Source of the DNA: Pseudomonas sp. GM74
GTDB taxonomy: Bacteria; Pseudomonadota; Gammaproteobacteria; Pseudomonadales; Pseudomonadaceae
NCBI RefSeq assembly: GCF_000282455.1
Contig: NZ_AKJG01000106.1
Location: forward strand, 26,159 to 90,158
Length of the DNA: 64,000 bases
Direction: 5' to 3'
Shown: positions 7,664 through 16,747 of the stretch, piece by piece
Numbering within the stretch: the stretch's first letter is position 1
How the letters are laid out: each line of letters opens with the position of its first letter
Position numbers and translations under genes: made by a program
The notes under the pieces: generated by a model
Database searches by the model: none
Told to the model about the DNA's origin: nothing
What the model saw: the letters and a program-made list of their open reading frames with translations, nothing else

Positions 7664-9309
7664 GGTGCCGCCTGAGGAATGATCAAAATCACCAGATTGC
7701 CTTGTTCGTATCGCTTGCCTTCTTTAGGCAACTGTTCAAGTTCGCGCAGCTCTTCTTCGCCCTTGACCCGCATGACCACACCGACCGAACCTTGCTGGCG
7801 GGCGTCGTGCATCCACTGTTGCACCTGATCGGAGTTGACGCGCTGCTTAAGCGAGTCAGGATAGGCAAGGCCATATTTCAATTCGCCTATCGTGTTGAAA
7901 AAAGCCACTTCCGGCCGTTTCACCCGCCAGGACAACGCCGATGCGGCCCCCAGATCGTTACTTAACAATTTGGCACTCTGGCCAAGTTCCTGGGCATGAT
8001 CGAGGATGAATTGGTCAGGGGTCTTATTGGCGACGACGGAGTTGGGCAGGCCCGCGGGCAGCAGGGCAGCGAGCAACAGGCTGCCAAAAGCCGGGGCGGC
8101 CCAGCATTGCAACGGGCGGAAGGCTTGCAGCAGGTTGGCCATGATCCAGCCGATCAAGCCGATGAACACCAACACCAGGTTGTGCAGTTCATGATCGTAA
8201 ATCGGCTTTTTCAATTGCAGGTAAACCAGGGTCAGCAGGGCGACCACACCCACCACCAGGTTCAGCAGGCCGTTGATGCCCAGGGCACGACCTTGCTCCA
8301 GCTTCAATCGGTCAGCCAGCGCATGGCCGAGCAACAATGCCAGAGGCAGCATGCACGGCAGGATGTAGGCCGGCAACTTGCCCTTGCTCAGGCTGAAGAA
8401 GAACAACGGCATCCACAGCCACAGTAGCAGGAACGCGATATTGGACTGGCGTCGGGTTTGCCAGGCTTGCTTGAGCGCGGGTGGCAGCAAGGCAACCCAT
8501 GGCGTGCTGAACGCCACCAGCAACGGCAGGTAGTACCACCACGGCGCATCATGCTGGGCATCGTCCCCGGCAAAACGGCGGATGTGCTCGTGCCAGAAGA
8601 AGAATCGCCAATAGTCGGGCTCCTGGGCGTGTACGGCCAGCGCCCACGGCAGGCTGACGACGATGGCGACCACGACCGCCACGGGGCCGTAGACCAGCAG
8701 TTCACGCCAGCGTTTTTGCCAGATCATCCAGGGCAGGGCGATCAGTACCGGCAACAGCCAGGCCAGGAAGCCCTTGGTCATGAAGCCCATGCCGCAAGCC
8801 AGGCCCAACACCGCCCATGCGATCAGGCGTTGCCCACGGCTCGTGCTGTCGAGCGCGAACCATAGCGCCACCAGGCTCAGATTCACCCAGAAGGTGAATT
8901 GCGGATCGAGGTTGGCATACCCCGCCATAGCCGCAATGATTGTGAAACTCATGAAGAGCATGGCGCAGGCGAAACTCTTGCGCGGCTCGTTCCACATCCG
9001 GCGGGCGACCAGATAGCACAGCAACACGCCCAGACCGGTGCTCAGCGCCGAGGCGAAACGCACCCCGAACAGGTTCTGGCCGAACAGCGCCTGCCCGAGT
9101 GCAATCATCCAGTAGCCGGCCGCGGGTTTTTCGAAATAGCGCACGTCCATGAAATGCGGCGACACCCAATTGCCGCTCAGGAGCATGCCCTGGCTGATCT
9201 GGGCGTAGCGGGTTTCGTCGGGAATCCATAAGCCATGACTGCCCAGCGGCAGCAGGTATGCCAGCGCCATCAAGGCCAGCAATAACGGCAAAGCCCAGCG
9301 TTTGCTCAT
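7660..9309 (-). CDS. arnT: ArnT, lipid A 4-amino-4-deoxy-L-arabinose transferase (operon copy)
   Basis: Transfers L-Ara4N from undecaprenyl phosphate to lipid A phosphates at the periplasmic face, lowering the negative charge that attracts polymyxin. The protein has 549 residues with about 12 hydrophobic helices, then a periplasmic domain. The first periplasmic loop holds HGLWIPDETRYAQISQGM, whose Asp-Glu is the catalytic region, followed by the FEKPAAGYWM motif. It overlaps arnD upstream and arnE downstream by 4 bases each. A second paralogue lies at 19631-21352 outside this operon. Confidence 0.96.
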   Translation of the reverse strand: MSKRWALPLLLALMALAYLLPLGSHGLWIPDETRYAQISQGMLLSGNWVSPHFMDVRYFEKPAAGYWMIALGQALFGQNLFGVRFASALSTGLGVLLCYLVARRMWNEPRKSFACAMLFMSFTIIAAMAGYANLDPQFTFWVNLSLVALWFALDSTSRGQRLIAWAVLGLACGMGFMTKGFLAWLLPVLIALPWMIWQKRWRELLVYGPVAVVVAIVVSLPWALAVHAQEPDYWRFFFWHEHIRRFAGDDAQHDAPWWYYLPLLVAFSTPWVALLPPALKQAWQTRRQSNIAFLLLWLWMPLFFFSLSKGKLPAYILPCMLPLALLLGHALADRLKLEQGRALGINGLLNLVVGVVALLTLVYLQLKKPIYDHELHNLVLVFIGLIGWIMANLLQAFRPLQCWAAPAFGSLLLAALLPAGLPNSVVANKTPDQFILDHAQELGQSAKLLSNDLGAASALSWRVKRPEVAFFNTIGELKYGLAYPDSLKQRVNSDQVQQWMHDARQQGSVGVVMRVKGEEELRELEQLPKEGKRYEQGNLVILIIPQAAP

Positions 9310-10190
9310 GCGCCTTGCACTCCCAGCCAGCCTTCACGACCTTCGAGAGAACCACGTACCACACGGCCGACCGGCAAGCTGTCAGGGGCCTGGGGCAACA
9401 AATCGCCCAAGGGTTGAAAACGAATGTCGCGCTGACGCGCATCGTTGAGCAGTTGACGGAAATCGTTGGCCATCAGAATCCCTTCTACCTCGGCATGGAT
9501 CGTGTAGACGTTGAGTTTTCCCGGGGTGAACCGGTCCAGGATGAAACTGTTGAAATCTTTGGCTGCGACGCTCGGACCGACCACTTCGTCGAAGGTCGGT
9601 AGGTCCACCGGGATTTGCGGCGTACCCAATTGCCCATTGGCCAGTCGCGGCCGGAACAGACTCTGGCCGCGGCAGTCGCTGTTGTAGCGAAAACCGAAGC
9701 CCTGTTTGGCTTCGATCACGCGCTCGTCGGCACGCCAGCCGGCGACCGCCGAGCAGTCGACTTTCTCGCCAAGAATGTCACTGAGCGTGTCTACGCCCTT
9801 GCGGATCTGTTCGATCAGTTGCGCGTCGCTCCAGGTCCCGGCATTGGCCTGCCAGCCATGGTGATCCCATGTGTGCAGTCCAACCTCATGCCCGGCATCC
9901 CGGGCCTGACGCATCAGATGCCCAAGATCGCGGCCAATCAGTTTTCCGGGCCATGCGGTACCAGCCAGCAGGATGTCCCAGCCATACAGGCCGGCTGCGT
10001 TGGAACGGAGCATTTTCCAGAGAAACTGTGGACGGATGAGGCGCCATAAGTGGCGCCCCATGTTGTCCGGCCCGACACTGAAGAAGAACGTCGCCTTGAC
10101 CTGAGCTTCATCAAGGATTTCCAGCAGCCGGGGCACCCCTTCACGGGTGCCCCGATAGGTGTCGACATCAATCCGCAGTCCCGCCTGCAT
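9306..10190 (-). CDS. arnD: ArnD, deformylase for undecaprenyl-phosphate-L-Ara4FN
   Basis: Removes the formyl group from the lipid-linked sugar on the cytoplasmic face. The protein has 294 residues of the NodB polysaccharide deacetylase family. The metal and catalytic motif RIDVDTYRGTREG is at the N-terminus (about 6-18), and the metal-binding histidines are in HEVGLHTWDHHGW. The ATG at 10190 shares one base with the arnA stop (TGATG) and the end overlaps arnT by 4 bases, so it sits tightly in the operon. Confidence 0.95.
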   Translation of the reverse strand: MQAGLRIDVDTYRGTREGVPRLLEILDEAQVKATFFFSVGPDNMGRHLWRLIRPQFLWKMLRSNAAGLYGWDILLAGTAWPGKLIGRDLGHLMRQARDAGHEVGLHTWDHHGWQANAGTWSDAQLIEQIRKGVDTLSDILGEKVDCSAVAGWRADERVIEAKQGFGFRYNSDCRGQSLFRPRLANGQLGTPQIPVDLPTFDEVVGPSVAAKDFNSFILDRFTPGKLNVYTIHAEVEGILMANDFRQLLNDARQRDIRFQPLGDLLPQAPDSLPVGRVVRGSLEGREGWLGVQGA

Positions 10191-12181
10191 CAGCGCTTGT
10201 CCGCGATTTCGAGCATGGCCTCGCGCAGGAAGAAGTCCAGGGTGTTGCCGATGGTTTCGCTCATCTCAACGGTTGGCGTCCAGTCCAGCAGACGCTTGGC
10301 GTTGGCAATGCTTGGCTTGCGGTGCGAAACGTCCTGGTAACCGGTGCCGTAGAACGCCTTGCTTTCGATGTCGCGGAAACCGGCGAACGGAGGGAAATTG
10401 GCGCGCAGCGGGTGCGCTTCGAACTGACGCAGCAGCTCTTCGCCCAACTGACGGATGCTGGCCTCGTTGTCCGGGTTGCCGATGTTGATGATCTGGCCGT
10501 TGCAGACGTCGTTATCGTTGTCGATGATCCGCGCCAGTGCTTCCACACCGTCGGCGATGTCGGTGAAGCAACGTTTTTGCTCGCCACCGTCGAACAGGCG
10601 AATCGGCGTGCCTTCCACCAGGTTCAGGATCAGCTGGGTAATCGCCCGGGAGCTGCCGATTCGGGCAGAGTCCAGACGGTCCAGGCGTGGGCCCATCCAG
10701 TTGAACGGACGGAACAGGGTGAAGTTCAGGCCCTTCTGGCCATAAGCCCAGATCACGCGGTCCAGCAGTTGCTTGGAGACCGAGTAGATCCAGCGCTGCT
10801 TGTTGATCGGGCCGACCACCAGATTGGAGTTGTCCTCGTCGAAGTTAGGGTCCTGGCACATGCCATAGACTTCCGAGGTCGACGGGAAGATCACGCGCTT
10901 GTTGTACTTGACGCAGTAGCGAACCAGTTTCAGGTTCTCTTCGAAGTCCAGTTCGAATACCCGCAGCGGGTTACGGGTGTATTCGATTGGCGTTGCGATG
11001 GCCACTAGCGGCAGCACCACGTCGCACTTCTTGATGTGGTACTCGATCCACTCGGAGTGGATGCTGATGTCGCCTTCGACGAAGTGGAAGTTCGGGTGGC
11101 TGCGCAGGCGCTCGATGGCGTCCGAACCGATATCCAGGCCGTAGACTTCGTAGCGGTCGTCACTCAGCAGGCGCTCGGACAAGTGGTTGCCGATGAAGCC
11201 GTTGACGCCCAGGATCAGTACGCGGGTGCGGCGCGGGGCACGACCGGATTCGGCGCCGCGCAGCACGGAACCGTCCACCAGGCCCAGTTCGTTGGCCAGT
11301 TGCGGGCCGCTCAGGTACAGACCGTTGTCGTTGCGCTGGCCTGCGTTGATGACCAGCGAGTCTTGACCGCAGGCGATGCGCAGCGGGTCGACGCTGATGA
11401 CGCAGCCCGGCGCCAGGCCTTCGTTGCCCTTGGCGACTTCGGCGCTCCAGACAATCAGCTTGTGCTCGCCCACCGCGCAGAAGGCGCCCGGGTATGGCTG
11501 GGTAACCGCGCGGACCAGGTTGAACAGTTCTTCGGCCGGTTTGGCCCAGACAAGTTTGCCGTCGGCCGGGGTGCGACGGCCGAACACCGTGGCCCTGGAT
11601 TCGTCTTGCGGTGTTTCACTGGCCTTGCCTTGCAGCAGCGCCGGCAAGGTGTCACGCAGCAGGTCAGAGGCCGCCGTGCGCAATTTGGCGTGCAGGCTCA
11701 GCGCCGTGTCGCTGCGCTCGATCGCGACTTTCTGCTGGGCAACGATGGCGCCCGCGTCGGCACGCTTGACCATGCGGTGCAGGGTCACGCCGGTTTCGGT
11801 TTCGCCGTTGACCAGCACCCAGTTGGCCGGTGCACGACCACGGTAGCGCGGCAGCAGGGAACCGTGCAGGTTGAACGCGCCTTTGCGCGCGGTGGCCAGC
11901 AGTGGTTCGCCTAGAAGGTTGCGGTAGTAGAAGGAGAAAATGTAGTCGGGGTCGAGCTTGGCGATACGCTCGATCCACAGCGGATGGTTGGCATCTTCCG
12001 GTGCATGCACGGCAATGCCGTGGCGCGCGCACAGTTGCGCGACGGAGCCGTAGAACGCGTTCTCCTTCGGATCGTCGGCGTGGGTGAACACCGCTGCGAT
12101 CTCGAAACCGGAGCAAAGCAGGGATTCGATGCCGGCGCAGCCAATATCGTGATAGGCGAAGACAACAGCTTTTGCACTCAT
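10190..12181 (-). CDS. arnA: ArnA, bifunctional UDP-L-Ara4N formyltransferase / UDP-glucuronate decarboxylase
   Basis: A 663-residue two-domain enzyme. Residues 1 to about 300 form the formyltetrahydrofolate-dependent formyltransferase, with FNLHGSLLPRYRGRAPANW containing the catalytic Asn and His. Residues from about 315 are an SDR oxidative decarboxylase with the NAD motif LGVNGFIGNHL and the active-site YSVSK. The C-terminal domain converts UDP-glucuronate to the 4-keto pentose; after ArnB, the N-terminal domain formylates the amino sugar. It overlaps arnC by 4 bases and arnD by 1. Both active sites look intact. Confidence 0.97.
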   Translation of the reverse strand: MSAKAVVFAYHDIGCAGIESLLCSGFEIAAVFTHADDPKENAFYGSVAQLCARHGIAVHAPEDANHPLWIERIAKLDPDYIFSFYYRNLLGEPLLATARKGAFNLHGSLLPRYRGRAPANWVLVNGETETGVTLHRMVKRADAGAIVAQQKVAIERSDTALSLHAKLRTAASDLLRDTLPALLQGKASETPQDESRATVFGRRTPADGKLVWAKPAEELFNLVRAVTQPYPGAFCAVGEHKLIVWSAEVAKGNEGLAPGCVISVDPLRIACGQDSLVINAGQRNDNGLYLSGPQLANELGLVDGSVLRGAESGRAPRRTRVLILGVNGFIGNHLSERLLSDDRYEVYGLDIGSDAIERLRSHPNFHFVEGDISIHSEWIEYHIKKCDVVLPLVAIATPIEYTRNPLRVFELDFEENLKLVRYCVKYNKRVIFPSTSEVYGMCQDPNFDEDNSNLVVGPINKQRWIYSVSKQLLDRVIWAYGQKGLNFTLFRPFNWMGPRLDRLDSARIGSSRAITQLILNLVEGTPIRLFDGGEQKRCFTDIADGVEALARIIDNDNDVCNGQIINIGNPDNEASIRQLGEELLRQFEAHPLRANFPPFAGFRDIESKAFYGTGYQDVSHRKPSIANAKRLLDWTPTVEMSETIGNTLDFFLREAMLEIADKR

Positions 12182-13197
12182 GAAGAAACCTGATCTGAAG
12201 AAGTGGAAGTAAGGCCGTCGACGGTAACAACGGAAGCAGGGGAGGCGGGCTGGCTACGCAGCACCTTTTCAATGAAAAAGCGCGGACGTGCTCGCACGTC
12301 GCTGTACATGCGGCCCAGGTACTCACCCAGCAGGCCCATGCCGATGAATTGACCACCCGTGAAGACGAACAGCACGGCGAACAGTACGAAGGTACCGCCA
12401 CCGGCCCATCCGGCGCCGAACACCAGGCGCAGCAGGACCAAGGCGATGGCGAACAGCATGCCCAGGGCCGCCATGCCGACGCCGACGATGCTCAACAGTC
12501 GCAGCGGCGTGGTGGTCATGCAGGTGACCAGGTCGAACATCAGGTTGATCAGGCGCATGGGGCTGTACTTGGAGTCACCGTGTTCACGCTCGGCGTGGGT
12601 CACGAGGATTTCCGTGGTGTGGCGGGCAAAGCTGTTGGCCAGGATCGGAATGAAGGTGCTGCGTTCACGACAGGCGAGCATGGCATCGACGATGGTGCGT
12701 CGGTAGGCCCGCAGCATGCAGCCGTAGTCGCTCATGGCCACGCCGGTGGAGCGTTGCACGGCGAGGTTGATCAGCTTCGATGGCCAGCGGCGCAGGGCCG
12801 AGTCCTGGCGGTTGTTGCGTACCGTCGCGACGACGTCGTAGCCAAGTTCGGCCTGCTCGATCAGTCGCGGGATTTCTTCAGGCGGGTTTTGCAGGTCGGC
12901 ATCGAGGGTGATGACGACATCGCCCTTGCACTGCTCGAAACCGGCCATGATCGCTGCGTGCTGGCCGTAGTTGCGGTTGAGGATGACCGCCACCACCGGG
13001 CTGCCTTCGCGGGAAGCGGCATCTTCAAGAATCTGTGCGGAGTCGTCACGGCTGCCGTCGTCGACCAGAACGATCTCGTAGGGATGGGTCAATTGCTGAC
13101 AGGCTGCTTCGGTGCGACGAAGCAACTCCGGCAGGCTTTCCTGTTCGTTGTAGACCGGAATGACGATCGAAACGAAGTTGATTGGGTAAGGTCTCAA
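12178..13197 (-). CDS. arnC: ArnC, undecaprenyl-phosphate L-Ara4FN transferase
   Basis: A GT2 glycosyltransferase of 339 residues that moves formylated L-Ara4N from UDP to undecaprenyl phosphate. It shows VIPVYNEQESLPELLRRT near the N-terminus, VDDGSRDDS, the metal-binding DADLQNPPEE, and two C-terminal membrane helices (about 230-300). The only sensible start is a TTG at 13197, which overlaps the arnB stop as TTGA; no ATG or GTG exists before the conserved core. A rare start within an overlap implies dependence on translation of arnB. Confidence 0.95.
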   Translation of the reverse strand: MRPYPINFVSIVIPVYNEQESLPELLRRTEAACQQLTHPYEIVLVDDGSRDDSAQILEDAASREGSPVVAVILNRNYGQHAAIMAGFEQCKGDVVITLDADLQNPPEEIPRLIEQAELGYDVVATVRNNRQDSALRRWPSKLINLAVQRSTGVAMSDYGCMLRAYRRTIVDAMLACRERSTFIPILANSFARHTTEILVTHAEREHGDSKYSPMRLINLMFDLVTCMTTTPLRLLSIVGVGMAALGMLFAIALVLLRLVFGAGWAGGGTFVLFAVLFVFTGGQFIGMGLLGEYLGRMYSDVRARPRFFIEKVLRSQPASPASVVTVDGLTSTSSDQVSS

Positions 13198-14342
13198 AGG
13201 CTTCTGTCCATGCAGTTTTCAATGGCGCCGACGACGCGCTCGACATCATCGGTGGTCATGTCGGGGAACAAGGGGATCGAACACAGCCGCGCCGAATTCC
13301 ATTCGGTGTTGGGCAGGTAGAGGTTGGGGTAACGTTGTCGATAGTAGGTGTGCAGGTGCGTTGCAATGAAGTGAATGCCGGTGCCGATATTCTGTTCCTG
13401 GAGGGCTTTCATGAACGCTTCGCGATCCAGACCGCAGCGCTCGGCGTCGATGCGCAGGATGAACAGGTGCCAGGCGTGCTTTTGCGAATGGGCGGGGACG
13501 GCCAGGGGTTGCACCGGCAGGCCTTCCAGACGCTGCAGGTAGGCCTGCGCCAATTGAGCGCGCTTGGCGTTGATCTCGTCCAGGCGTTCCAGTTGCACCA
13601 GCGCGATGGCCGCGTTGATGTCGGCCAGGTTGTACTTGAAGCCTGGCTCGATCACTTGGGCCTGGGGCTTGCGGCCATGGGTCAGGCGATCGTAGGCATC
13701 AACCCCGAGCCCGTGAAACTTGAGCATGCGTACCCGCGAGGCCAGGGCTTCATCGTCGCTGACGAACATGGCGCCTTCGGCGCAGGTCATGTTCTTGATT
13801 GCGTGGAACGAGAAGATCGCCGTGCCTTTGGAGCCGACGTGACGACCTTTGTAGTAGGTGCCAGCCGCGTGGGCGGCGTCTTCGATCACGGCAATGCCGT
13901 GTTTGTCGGCCAGGGCGTAGAGCGGGTCGAGGTCGAATGCCGCACCGGCGTAATGCACCGGGATGATGGCTTTGGTGCGCGGCGTGATCGCAGCTTCGAT
14001 AGAGGCCACGTCGGTCATCAACGTGTCGCGGTCAACGTCGACGAACACCGGCGTGGCACCCAGCAGGGTGATCATGTTGGCGGTGGATACCCAGGTCTGC
14101 GAGGGTGTAATGACTTCATCGCCGGGACCGACACCCAATGCCAGCAGGGTGATATGCATCCCGCCGGTGGCCGAGGAAAGTGCCACGGCATGTCGGCAAC
14201 CGACGTAGTTGGCGAAGTGTTCTTCCAGCGCCTGGTTCTTCGGCCCGGTAGTGATCCATCCGGAACGCAATACTTGCTCTACGGCTGCGATTTCTTCGTC
14301 GCCGATACCGGGACGGGAGAAAGGGAGAAACGTCTGACTCAT
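13194..14342 (-). CDS. arnB: ArnB, UDP-L-Ara4O aminotransferase
   Basis: PLP-dependent aminotransferase of the DegT/DnrJ/EryC1 family, 382 residues. It makes UDP-L-Ara4N from the 4-keto sugar and glutamate. The PLP lysine is Lys183 in FSFHAIKNMTCAEG, and the PLP-contacting EDAAHA is at 154-159. I start at the ATG at 14342, which has GAGGTG close upstream; a GTG 6 bases further up is in frame but has no ribosome site. It is the first gene of the operon, so the operon promoter should lie in the AT-rich stretch beyond it. Confidence 0.96.
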   Translation of the reverse strand: MSQTFLPFSRPGIGDEEIAAVEQVLRSGWITTGPKNQALEEHFANYVGCRHAVALSSATGGMHITLLALGVGPGDEVITPSQTWVSTANMITLLGATPVFVDVDRDTLMTDVASIEAAITPRTKAIIPVHYAGAAFDLDPLYALADKHGIAVIEDAAHAAGTYYKGRHVGSKGTAIFSFHAIKNMTCAEGAMFVSDDEALASRVRMLKFHGLGVDAYDRLTHGRKPQAQVIEPGFKYNLADINAAIALVQLERLDEINAKRAQLAQAYLQRLEGLPVQPLAVPAHSQKHAWHLFILRIDAERCGLDREAFMKALQEQNIGTGIHFIATHLHTYYRQRYPNLYLPNTEWNSARLCSIPLFPDMTTDDVERVVGAIENCMDRSL

Positions 14343-14733
14343 GGGCACCTCAGGGGCTGAAACGTAAATAGCCTTTGAGGCTAAAAGGGATCCAAAAATC
14401 AGCTTAGACGCTAAATCAGAACCTGCGCCAAATCAACTAGTTACCGGTTGGCGGTAAAAAACTGCATCGGTTGACTTTTTTCGCTACGGGCGGCAGGTTG
14501 GAGGTCCATCCGGGTGGCGCCGACTTTATAGAAGGTTATGCCCGATTTTGTGAAAGGAACATGAAAAAACGGTTGGGGAATCGTTTATCTGAAAGCTATT
14601 AAGCCGTTGTTCAGACTTCCGACGTATATGGCGGTTCTTAGGAAAATATCCTACAGCGGTAATGTCTTTTACATCATCGTTATTTCACTTCTTAGTTGTT
14701 TCATTGAACTGTTTACATTCAAGGCCGTTTCGT
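14343..14733. promoter_or_regulatory. Divergent arn / recombinase intergenic region
   Basis: This 391-base stretch, lower in GC than its surroundings, should hold the arn operon promoter and that of the recombinase. Visible structures are a short hairpin AGCCT-TTG-AGGCT at about 14370-14382 in the presumed arnB leader; a 6-bp inverted repeat TTACCG-GTTGG-CGGTAA at 14441-14457; and two hexamers ATTAAG and GTTCAG five bases apart at 14598-14614, whose 11-bp spacing resembles PmrA/PhoP boxes. None of these is proven; the hexamer pair is a weak match and points away from arnB. Confidence 0.35.
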
Positions 14734-15672
14734 TTGATTGACTTACCTGTTACTGATTCTCGCTCACCCCTCACCAATCCGCTGACTCTGTATCTGGCGC
14801 GGCTGGCGCCGTCCAGCCAACTGACCATGCGTTATGTGCTGCAGGATGCCGCCGACCGCCTGGGCTTCGATGACCACGATATCGAGGAAATCCCTTGGCA
14901 CAACCTGCAACCCGAGGACGTGATTGCGCTGGTGGCCACCTTGCGTTCGGACGGCTATGCGCCGAACACCTCCTCGCTGTATGTCAACGCGGTGCGCGGG
15001 GTGATGAACGAAGCGTGGCGCATGAGCCTGATCTCTCAGGATCACCTGTTGAAGATGCGTTCGGTGAAGGGCATGGCCGGTACGCGGCTGTCCCAGGGGC
15101 GTAATCTCAGGCGCACGCTGATCCAGGAGCTGATGGCGGTCTGCGCCGCCGATCCACGGCCGCAAGGCCTGCGGGATGCTGCGATCATCGGGATTTTGTA
15201 CGGTTCGGGAATGCGCAAATCCGAATCGGTGAACCTGGAGTTGAATCAGGTCGATTTCACCGAGCGCAGCCTGCGGGTGACGGCCAAGGGCAACAAACAG
15301 TTGATCAAGTACGCCCCGGCCTGGGCCTTTGCCAAGCTTGAAGCCTGGCTTGAGCTGCGCCGTTCGCTGCTCAAGGACGGCGAGCCGGACGACCCGTTCC
15401 TGTTCAACCGCATCCGTCGTGGCAGCCACATTACCCGTGAGCGCGTCACCAAGCATGCGATCTACTACATCGCCCGGCAACGGGGTGCGCAGGTCGGGGT
15501 GAAAATCATGCCCCACGACTTCCGGCGTTCATTCATCACCCGGGTGATCGAAGAGCATGACTTGTCGATTGCACAGAAGCTGGCGCACCACAGCAACATC
15601 CAGACCACGGCCAACTACGATGTGCGCGACGACAACGAGCGGCGTCGAGCGGTGGATCGATTCGATCTGTAA
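14734..15672 (+). CDS. Solitary tyrosine recombinase/integrase
   Basis: A site-specific recombinase of the phage integrase/Xer superfamily, about 312 residues. The N-terminal helical core-binding part is followed by a catalytic domain with all expected residues: Arg in YGSGMRKSE, Lys in the beta-hairpin TAKGNKQL, HDFRR (H-x-x-R), the second His in LAHHSN and the Tyr nucleophile in TANYDV. I start at the TTG at 14734, which has AAGG 8 bases upstream; an in-frame ATG at 14662 would add 24 residues with codon use (TTA, TCA, ACA, AGG) unlike the rest. It stops 4 bases from the convergent iron-transport ATPase gene. No integron, phage or plasmid genes flank it, so its target is unknown. Confidence 0.85.
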   Translation: MIDLPVTDSRSPLTNPLTLYLARLAPSSQLTMRYVLQDAADRLGFDDHDIEEIPWHNLQPEDVIALVATLRSDGYAPNTSSLYVNAVRGVMNEAWRMSLISQDHLLKMRSVKGMAGTRLSQGRNLRRTLIQELMAVCAADPRPQGLRDAAIIGILYGSGMRKSESVNLELNQVDFTERSLRVTAKGNKQLIKYAPAWAFAKLEAWLELRRSLLKDGEPDDPFLFNRIRRGSHITRERVTKHAIYYIARQRGAQVGVKIMPHDFRRSFITRVIEEHDLSIAQKLAHHSNIQTTANYDVRDDNERRRAVDRFDL

Positions 15673-15676
15673 GCGA

Positions 15677-16747
15677 TTAAATCTCGCTCAGTACATGGGC
15701 GTGGCCAATGGTCGAGACTTGAACCGCGCTGCCGGCCGGTGGTGCATACATGCCTGAACTGCGCACCAGCAATGATCGGCCCGATTGCTCGTTGCGGGTC
15801 ATTGGCTGGAGTTCCACCGTCAGCGTGCAGGTGTTGCCGCTGAAATCCCGATCGGTGACCACGGCCCGGCAACCACCGGCTTCCGGGTCGCTGGGGAGGA
15901 TGCTGGCCAGTTGCAGCTGTTCGGGGCGCAGCATGATTTGCGCCGAGCTGTTGTTGCGGTGGTTGTTGACCGGGATCCGCCCCAGGTCGCAATGGGCCCA
16001 ACCGGCCTCGATGCGTGCAGGCATCACCACGGCATCCCCCAGGAATAGTGCGGTCTGTTCGTCTTCGGGATAGCGGTAAAGATCCAGCGGATGCCCGGAC
16101 TGTACCAGTCGGCCATGACGCATCACCGCCAACTGGTCGGCGAACGACAGGGCTTCACTCTGGTCATGGGTGACCAGGATGGTGGTGACACCCGCGTCCT
16201 CCAGCAGCCGCGCAACCATCTTGCGCATGGCGGCGCGCAATCCGGTATCGAGCGCCGAGAACGGCTCGTCCAGCAGCATCAGCCTTGGCTGTTGCGCCAG
16301 GGCTCGGGCCAGGGCCACGCGCTGTTGCTGGCCACCGGACAACTCGTGGGGCCAGCGCCCGGCCATCTTCGCGTCCAGCGCCACGCTGTCCATCAGCTCG
16401 GCGACGCGCTGCTGTTTTTCAGTGCCCTTGGTGGACAAACCGAAGCCGATGTTCGAGGCCACGGTCATGTGCGGGAACAGTGCGCCGTCCTGTGGCACGT
16501 AGCCGATCAGGCGTTGATGGGCCGGCACTTCGTGGGTGCCGTCGACCAGGGTCTGGCCATTGAGCGACAGGCGTCCGGAGTCGGGGAACTCGAAGCCGGC
16601 AATCATCCGCAGCAATGTGGTCTTGCCCGAGCCGGAAGGACCGACGATGACCGTGCGACTGCCGCTGGGCACCGACAGGCTGACGTTGTCCAGGGCGCAA
16701 TGGGCGCCATAGGACTTGTAGAGGGCATTCAATTCAAGAGTGTTCAT
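15677..16747 (-). CDS. Ferric-iron-type ABC importer ATPase (FbpC-like)
   Basis: Cytoplasmic ATPase of 356 residues. Walker A GPSGSGKTT is at about 37-45, the signature LSGGQQQR, Walker B LMLLDEPFSALD and the switch His in LVTHDQSEAL follow in order. A C-terminal regulatory domain of about 120 residues has the TOBE-like segment SAQIMLRPEQLQL. Its start overlaps the permease stop as ATGA. The three-gene unit with binding protein and fused permease matches FbpABC/AfuABC ferric-iron importers. Last gene of the operon. Confidence 0.9.
   Translation of the reverse strand: MNTLELNALYKSYGAHCALDNVSLSVPSGSRTVIVGPSGSGKTTLLRMIAGFEFPDSGRLSLNGQTLVDGTHEVPAHQRLIGYVPQDGALFPHMTVASNIGFGLSTKGTEKQQRVAELMDSVALDAKMAGRWPHELSGGQQQRVALARALAQQPRLMLLDEPFSALDTGLRAAMRKMVARLLEDAGVTTILVTHDQSEALSFADQLAVMRHGRLVQSGHPLDLYRYPEDEQTALFLGDAVVMPARIEAGWAHCDLGRIPVNNHRNNSSAQIMLRPEQLQLASILPSDPEAGGCRAVVTDRDFSGNTCTLTVELQPMTRNEQSGRSLLVRSSGMYAPPAGSAVQVSTIGHAHVLSEI

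Noticed and set aside
14598..14614. PmrA/PhoP box for the arn operon
   Set aside because: Only an approximate hexamer pair, about 260 bases from arnB and oriented the other way; kept just as a weak note in the intergenic entry.
14662..16000. Genomic island or prophage at the recombinase
   Set aside because: Neighbours on both sides are ordinary Pseudomonas operons with normal composition, and no tRNA, att repeats or phage genes were seen.
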